A stretch of 64,000 bases of DNA from Tenacibaculum gallaicum (lineage in GTDB: Bacteria; Bacteroidota; Bacteroidia; Flavobacteriales; Flavobacteriaceae), in the NCBI RefSeq assembly GCF_003387615.1, contig NZ_QUNS01000001.1:1-64000 (forward strand), read 5' to 3'. Shown here one piece after another: positions 59,940-64,000 of this stretch; position 1 is the first letter of the stretch; each line of letters starts with the position of its first letter. Both the position numbers and the translations under genes were made by a program. The notes below the pieces were generated by a model, which worked only from the letters and a program-made list of their open reading frames with translations, was not told the origin of the DNA and ran no database searches.

Positions 59940-61264
59940 TTTAATACTTGTAAAAAAAAGTTTTTTGAAGTGTTTTTAAATTCTACAGATGCTTCTAACT
60001 GGTTGTTATTAGTTACTGACAACTGTATTGTTTTTACTTTATCTAAGTATTTGTTTTTAAAAGAATAAATACCTCTGTCTTTTTGTTGATAGTCGGCAAC
60101 ATTAAATAAGAAGTAAAACTTACTATTTTTGTTAGCTTTTTTAACTAGTTTTTGGTTCTTTACTGATGTGAACCTTAAACCACTCTCTTCACAAAAGCTA
60201 TAAGTAGTAAACAAAGGCATTAACGTTAATAGGTCTTCATTGTCTACTTTCTGAATCGCTTTTTTTTCTTCTAAATAACTACACAAATCACCTCCTTCAA
60301 CTTCTAAAATCACTTTAGGTGTTATTGTTTTTTGAACTTCCTTCTTTTCTATCTTGTTAAAATCATCGTCATACTCATAAGTTACAATCGTATCTGACTT
60401 TTCTATAAAAGAGGTAAGGTTCCCTTCTACTACTCCATCCCATTTACTAATGACAGAATCTAGCGATAGTGTTGTAAGTTTTTTAAATTTATCTTTAAAA
60501 TCTTTATCTAATCTATCTGCTACTATTTTAGTATTTAGCTTACCTGATATACTTAGCATTGAACTAACTATAGATGTTGCTTTAAATGACTTAAACAAGT
60601 CATTTTCTTCACTTAACTCACCTTGGATTCTTAAAACTCCTTCATCAATAATAAGCTTAAAAAAATCCCCCTGCAAAGTATTTATAGCTATAGGTGTTTC
60701 ACTGTTTTTTATTTGTTTAAAAATTAAATCTTCTTCAGAAAAATAATCCTTATGATTTAAGGCAGATAATAATTCAGAAGATACAACAGCTTTTTGATAC
60801 TTTTTAAACAGAATTTGTAGTGAATTATTTTGCACTACACAGCTCACTCTTCCTTTTGTATAAACGAAAGCATTTCTAATTTTTTGTTCTGTAAACCCTT
60901 CTTCTTTTAATGCTTCTGCAAATTTAGCTTTTATAGGTACTTGATTGCTTATAAGAAAGTCTTTAAATTCTTGTTGATTGGTATAAAAGAACACACTGTT
61001 AGGTATTTCAACTTGATCTAGTAGCGTTATTTTTTCTTCCTCTTTTGTCGTTGAGGATTTTTTTGAATCAAACTGTGAAAGTGGATGCTTTAAAAAGCTA
61101 AGAAGTATGTTATATTCTATTTCTCGAAGATTAACATAAATCACAGTTTCTGCTGAAGTTGGTACTTTTTCTGTATAAATTACGGTTGGGTTATATCTAA
61201 AAAACCCAACCGTAACAATAATACAGCATACTATTACAAGTATATATGCTATTCTTTTTATCAT
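59936..61264 (-). CDS. Membrane-anchored envelope protein of unknown function
   Basis: This 442-residue protein has one N-terminal helix (about 7-24) that probably anchors it to the inner membrane, with the rest periplasmic. The domain is alpha/beta with blocks TSAETVIYVNLREIEYNIL and SKWDGVVEGNLTSFI. Its layout (repeated ~90-residue pieces, Lys-rich) parallels the upstream 569-residue protein; both may be DUF4836-like. It lies 5 bp after that gene. A distant similarity to other Bacteroidota envelope proteins is possible, but I do not assign a function. Confidence 0.7.
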   Translation of the reverse strand: MIKRIAYILVIVCCIIVTVGFFRYNPTVIYTEKVPTSAETVIYVNLREIEYNILLSFLKHPLSQFDSKKSSTTKEEEKITLLDQVEIPNSVFFYTNQQEFKDFLISNQVPIKAKFAEALKEEGFTEQKIRNAFVYTKGRVSCVVQNNSLQILFKKYQKAVVSSELLSALNHKDYFSEEDLIFKQIKNSETPIAINTLQGDFFKLIIDEGVLRIQGELSEENDLFKSFKATSIVSSMLSISGKLNTKIVADRLDKDFKDKFKKLTTLSLDSVISKWDGVVEGNLTSFIEKSDTIVTYEYDDDFNKIEKKEVQKTITPKVILEVEGGDLCSYLEEKKAIQKVDNEDLLTLMPLFTTYSFCEESGLRFTSVKNQKLVKKANKNSKFYFLFNVADYQQKDRGIYSFKNKYLDKVKTIQLSVTNNNQLEASVEFKNTSKNFFLQVLN

Positions 61265-61269
61265 TTAGC

Positions 61270-62979
61270 TTACTTCGCTACTGCATTGATAAATTCTAAC
61301 AATAATTTTAAAGTATTTTCTTCTGTTCCTTGTGTAGAAATTTTTAATTCAGAAGAAATTGTATTACCTCTCATTCTAGACACTCTAAACACACCTTCAT
61401 TTAAATTCTCTGTTGAAAAACGCATTGCTTCTTTTTCAGACTTATTCATCCATTTATTAGGAATCTTATTTAAAACAGCGTTTGCGTCAACAAAAAATAC
61501 TGTTGAATTATTTCTAACCAACTTGCTGTGTTTTTTAGTATTAAAATTATTATTTCCTCTAGCAATACTTAACGCATTAGTTCTTGATGTAGTTAAGTAC
61601 AATACATCATTTTTAATTACTGAATATAGGTTAAATGGTATATCAGACTTTTTAGTTTTAAATTCTACTACATTATTTTCAATCTTTAACGCTTTGTGTT
61701 TTTCTCCTAATCTAAAAAATTTACTTAACAATTCCTCTTCCTCTGAACCTATCATTAACGTAAAATCAGGAACAATTTCTTCTTTTGTTTTTGTTACTTC
61801 TTTACGCTTGTAATCTTTATCATATTCGTAAGTAGTGTATTCTACTTCTTGTTTAGAAAAATCGTTCAATACTAAAAGGGCATCTCCAGTAACTAATTTC
61901 CCTACTGCTTCTTCATCTATAACTAAAGAGAACAAATCACCTACAATTTCCATTTCTTCTTGAAACTTAGGTAAAATGCCTCCGTACATCTTATGTAATA
62001 ATTCTGGATATTCCTTTAACGTTTCTTCAGTGTCTATCGAAATACTCCAAAAAGCTAATGCTTTATCATGATCAAAGCTGTTTACTAAATTGCGACTCAT
62101 TCTTTTATTATAAATCTTTTTGAAAGATTTCTTCATATCAGAGCTAACCGACATGTCTAATAAGATTCTTGCATCGTTTTTATCAAAAAACAAATTAGCA
62201 GTTACTTCTTCAACCCCGTAAATATTTTGATTTCCACCTTCAGCATACATAGGATACAGATACCCCCCAAAAGACTTGAACAAATCTGTCATTAACATAC
62301 CATAGTTACGAACCCAAAGTGTTGCTGATGCATTTTTCTTTTTACTTTTTTGAAATTTTGTATTAGAAGCAATAGAGCTGATAGCATTCTTATTAAATAG
62401 GTTTAACACATACTTTTTTGTCCAACCTTTACCTATTCTTTTTCTGAAATTGTAGTTATACTCTCTTTCTTCTTTAAGTTTATCTAAACGTTCTTTATGA
62501 GTTGAGAAATATCCTCTTGACGCATCACCGTTTACCAATAAAAGATAATCATCGTTCCAAATTCTAATATCACTACGTCCTTCAATGATATTATAGCCTT
62601 CCATTCTTCTTATCTTCTTCTTATTTCGTTTACTTAACATTGACTCGAACAACTCTCTATCTTTCAATTCAACATAAAAGTTATGGTATGAAATACTATC
62701 AGTTTTACTGAAGAAATAATAAGCATTCGATTTAATATTAATACCAGCATTAGCAACTGAAGACACTTTATCTTCATCACGTCTTCTATTAATATCCTTT
62801 AAAATTTCTTTTCCAATAGCATTCTTATCAATATCTGATACTTCTATTAACTTAAATAAATTTTCTGCATTTGCAGAAATTAACACGTCTACATTGTTAG
62901 GTATCTTAGACTCTAATCGTTGAGCTTGTATAACTGTAAGTGTGTTTAAAAACAGTAGTGTAGCAATAATTTTTTTCAT
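61270..62979 (-). CDS. Secreted protein, DUF4836-like
   Basis: This 569-residue protein has signal peptide MKKIIATLLFLNTLTVIQAQ, then RLESKIPNNVDVLISANAEN, which resembles the start of DUF4836 proteins (a periplasmic/outer-membrane Bacteroidota family). Long Lys/Asp-rich alpha/beta repeats and an Ala/Val-rich C-terminus follow. It is an envelope protein, perhaps periplasmic. It shares an operon with the lipoprotein upstream (7-bp gap) and the 442-residue protein downstream. Confidence 0.7.
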   Translation of the reverse strand: MKKIIATLLFLNTLTVIQAQRLESKIPNNVDVLISANAENLFKLIEVSDIDKNAIGKEILKDINRRRDEDKVSSVANAGINIKSNAYYFFSKTDSISYHNFYVELKDRELFESMLSKRNKKKIRRMEGYNIIEGRSDIRIWNDDYLLLVNGDASRGYFSTHKERLDKLKEEREYNYNFRKRIGKGWTKKYVLNLFNKNAISSIASNTKFQKSKKKNASATLWVRNYGMLMTDLFKSFGGYLYPMYAEGGNQNIYGVEEVTANLFFDKNDARILLDMSVSSDMKKSFKKIYNKRMSRNLVNSFDHDKALAFWSISIDTEETLKEYPELLHKMYGGILPKFQEEMEIVGDLFSLVIDEEAVGKLVTGDALLVLNDFSKQEVEYTTYEYDKDYKRKEVTKTKEEIVPDFTLMIGSEEEELLSKFFRLGEKHKALKIENNVVEFKTKKSDIPFNLYSVIKNDVLYLTTSRTNALSIARGNNNFNTKKHSKLVRNNSTVFFVDANAVLNKIPNKWMNKSEKEAMRFSTENLNEGVFRVSRMRGNTISSELKISTQGTEENTLKLLLEFINAVAK

Positions 62980-62986
62980 CCTAAAT

Positions 62987-63658
62987 TTAATTCTCTAATT
63001 GTATTTTATTTTTGATTGTTTGTTTGTTTGCTATGATGTCTTGTGCTTGTAAATGTAACATAATAGCTTTTTTACTTTGTGATATTCTTGCTTGGTTATT
63101 CTCTGTCGTTTTTATAGGCGTTTCAAACCTATACACACTGGTGTAAGTAGCAGTTTCAAACACCTTACGGTCTTGATTTTTTGTTTTTCTGAACTCTTTC
63201 CCTAAATCAAAATGATGGCTACGTGTAAATGTTTTATTCTTTTCATTAAAAGTAAAATGTCTGTCTTTTTTGATAGCTTCTATATGTTTTTTAGAGCTAA
63301 AATTAACTATTACTTCATTCAAAGCTTCCACATTATCAAAATCACATGAAACTGTTACGATGAACTCATTAAAGTTTAACGTATTTTTTACATTATGAAC
63401 TCCTTTTGTCCCTTTAATCTTAGAAACTATTTCTTGTACTTTTTTTCTTATGGTTACTTTTGAAGGTACTTTATAACCATTTATACTATCAAGTAATAGT
63501 ATAGAAGCTAGCTTCGTTTTACTTTTACTTAAGTTTATGGTAAGCACAGCACTTCCCGAACCATCTTTATTAAAACTTACTTCTTCAACAAACTCAAAGC
63601 AACTTGTAAATAAGAAAATAGAAATTGTAGAGAATAGCAATAATAATCTTTTATTCAT
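62987..63658 (-). CDS. Lipoprotein of unknown function
   Basis: This 223-residue protein has lipoprotein signal MNKRLLLLFSTISIFLFTSC with Cys20, then FEFVEEVSFNKDGSGSAVLT, the layout of a bacterial lipoprotein with a beta-rich N-terminal domain followed by a Lys-rich helical part. It heads the three-gene block toward 59936 and has its own promoter just upstream, so it can be transcribed apart from the partial gene at the right edge. Confidence 0.75.
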   Translation of the reverse strand: MNKRLLLLFSTISIFLFTSCFEFVEEVSFNKDGSGSAVLTINLSKSKTKLASILLLDSINGYKVPSKVTIRKKVQEIVSKIKGTKGVHNVKNTLNFNEFIVTVSCDFDNVEALNEVIVNFSSKKHIEAIKKDRHFTFNEKNKTFTRSHHFDLGKEFRKTKNQDRKVFETATYTSVYRFETPIKTTENNQARISQSKKAIMLHLQAQDIIANKQTIKNKIQLEN

Positions 63659-63671
63659 AAAATATTTTTTG

Positions 63672-63700
63672 CAAAGATATTAAATAGGTTTTATTACAAA
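63672..63700 (-). promoter_or_regulatory. Promoter (TTTG-N17-TATCTTTG) of the envelope operon
   Basis: On the minus strand TTTG (63700-63697) and TATCTTTG (63679-63672) are 17 bp apart, a full consensus promoter, with the lipoprotein ATG 13 nt after the -7 box. The -33 element overlaps the end of the preceding partial gene. Confidence 0.65.
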
Positions 63701-64000
63701 CGAATGATTTCTCCTCCTATTTTGTTAATATTTGAATGTAGATCGTAATAACTCATAGTAAGCTTCTTTTCGTTTTTTATAACTGACGTTACACTCACTG
63801 TTTCTACATTTTGACGCTTCATTTTTAAAGAGACCTCTTTACTACCTTTGGTTTCATCTTGATGAAAATTGATAATATCTGACTGATTAAAGTTTCTGTT
63901 ATTTAATAACCAATCGGCAAACCACTCTTTTCTTAACTGTTTTATTTCATCAGTATACAGTGTAGATGACGACCAAATTTTAGGTTTATTATTTAACTCT
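63694..64000 (-). CDS. 3' end of an unidentified gene (partial)
   Basis: A frame without stops runs from the window edge to a TAA at 63694. It reads ...KPKIWSSSTLYTDEIKQLRK and ends ...YYDLHSNINKIGGEIIRL. The fragment is charged and lacks membrane segments. Its 3' end abuts the envelope operon promoter, so it is probably upstream in the same cluster. Family unknown. Confidence 0.7.
   Translation of the reverse strand, partial: ELNNKPKIWSSSTLYTDEIKQLRKEWFADWLLNNRNFNQSDIINFHQDETKGSKEVSLKMKRQNVETVSVTSVIKNEKKLTMSYYDLHSNINKIGGEIIRL

Noticed and set aside
1..64000. rRNA, tRNA, tmRNA genes, replication origin or IS elements with transposase
   Set aside because: No such sequence or fold, and no transposase reading frame, was recognised by eye.

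Overview
The window reads as chromosomal DNA of a low-GC marine-type member of the Flavobacteriaceae (phylum Bacteroidota). The evidence is the gene content: an alternative complex III (act) operon joined to cytochrome c oxidase genes, a type IX secretion 'plug' protein, Na+-NQR, DUF2480 and DUF3078 proteins, and TonB receptors carrying an N-terminal CarboxypepD_reg-like domain. It also shows TAnnTTTG -7 boxes and no strong Shine-Dalgarno sequences. A Tenacibaculum/Polaribacter-like host is my inference; no rRNA or tRNA gene is present to test it.

Region 1 (1-10,100) is accessory and repeat-rich. It holds an ArfB-type ribosome-rescue hydrolase and a three-gene operon (4855 to 1349, minus) that I read as an ABC-three-component (ABC-3C) conflict system: an effector/sensor with a nuclease-like N-terminus, a middle component, and a DUF3732-type SMC-like ATPase. 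A 42-bp GC-rich minisatellite, a frameshifted gene, secreted orphans, a 41-codon basic microprotein and a Zn-ribbon/glycine-rich membrane protein follow. At least five families of dispersed or duplicated non-coding repeats lie between these genes. One family begins at the stop codon of two unrelated accessory units, as a cassette boundary might.

Region 2 (10,100-21,900) is metabolic. It has an acyl-CoA carboxylase operon (BCCP, biotin carboxylase, carboxyltransferase). It also has a TPP riboswitch with an oversized P3 arm and its own terminator hairpin ahead of a TonB-dependent receptor, probably for thiamin or a precursor. A sulfur-related cluster follows (SulP transporter, metallo-beta-lactamase/double rhodanese fusion, rhodanese lipoprotein), led by ruvB.

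Region 3 (21,900-33,400) is one respiratory block, actABCDEF-ctaC-ctaD, ending in a perfect 30-bp-stem hairpin. It encodes electron flow from quinol through alternative complex III to the terminal aa3-type oxidase.

Region 4 (33,600-48,130) is housekeeping: SPOR protein, purF, a PfkB kinase, sufE with a SufT-like gene, DUF2480, two DUF3078 proteins, a CNNM/CBS membrane protein, a TonB receptor with two unusual secreted TonB-CTD proteins, hflX and a uracil-DNA glycosylase-like gene. Region 5 (48,130-64,000) has a short terminated unit with a 34-codon ORF, a DEAD-box-type helicase, nqrABCDEF, the T9SS plug gene, apaG, a DUF3667 gene and an operon of cell-envelope proteins of unknown function running off the right edge.
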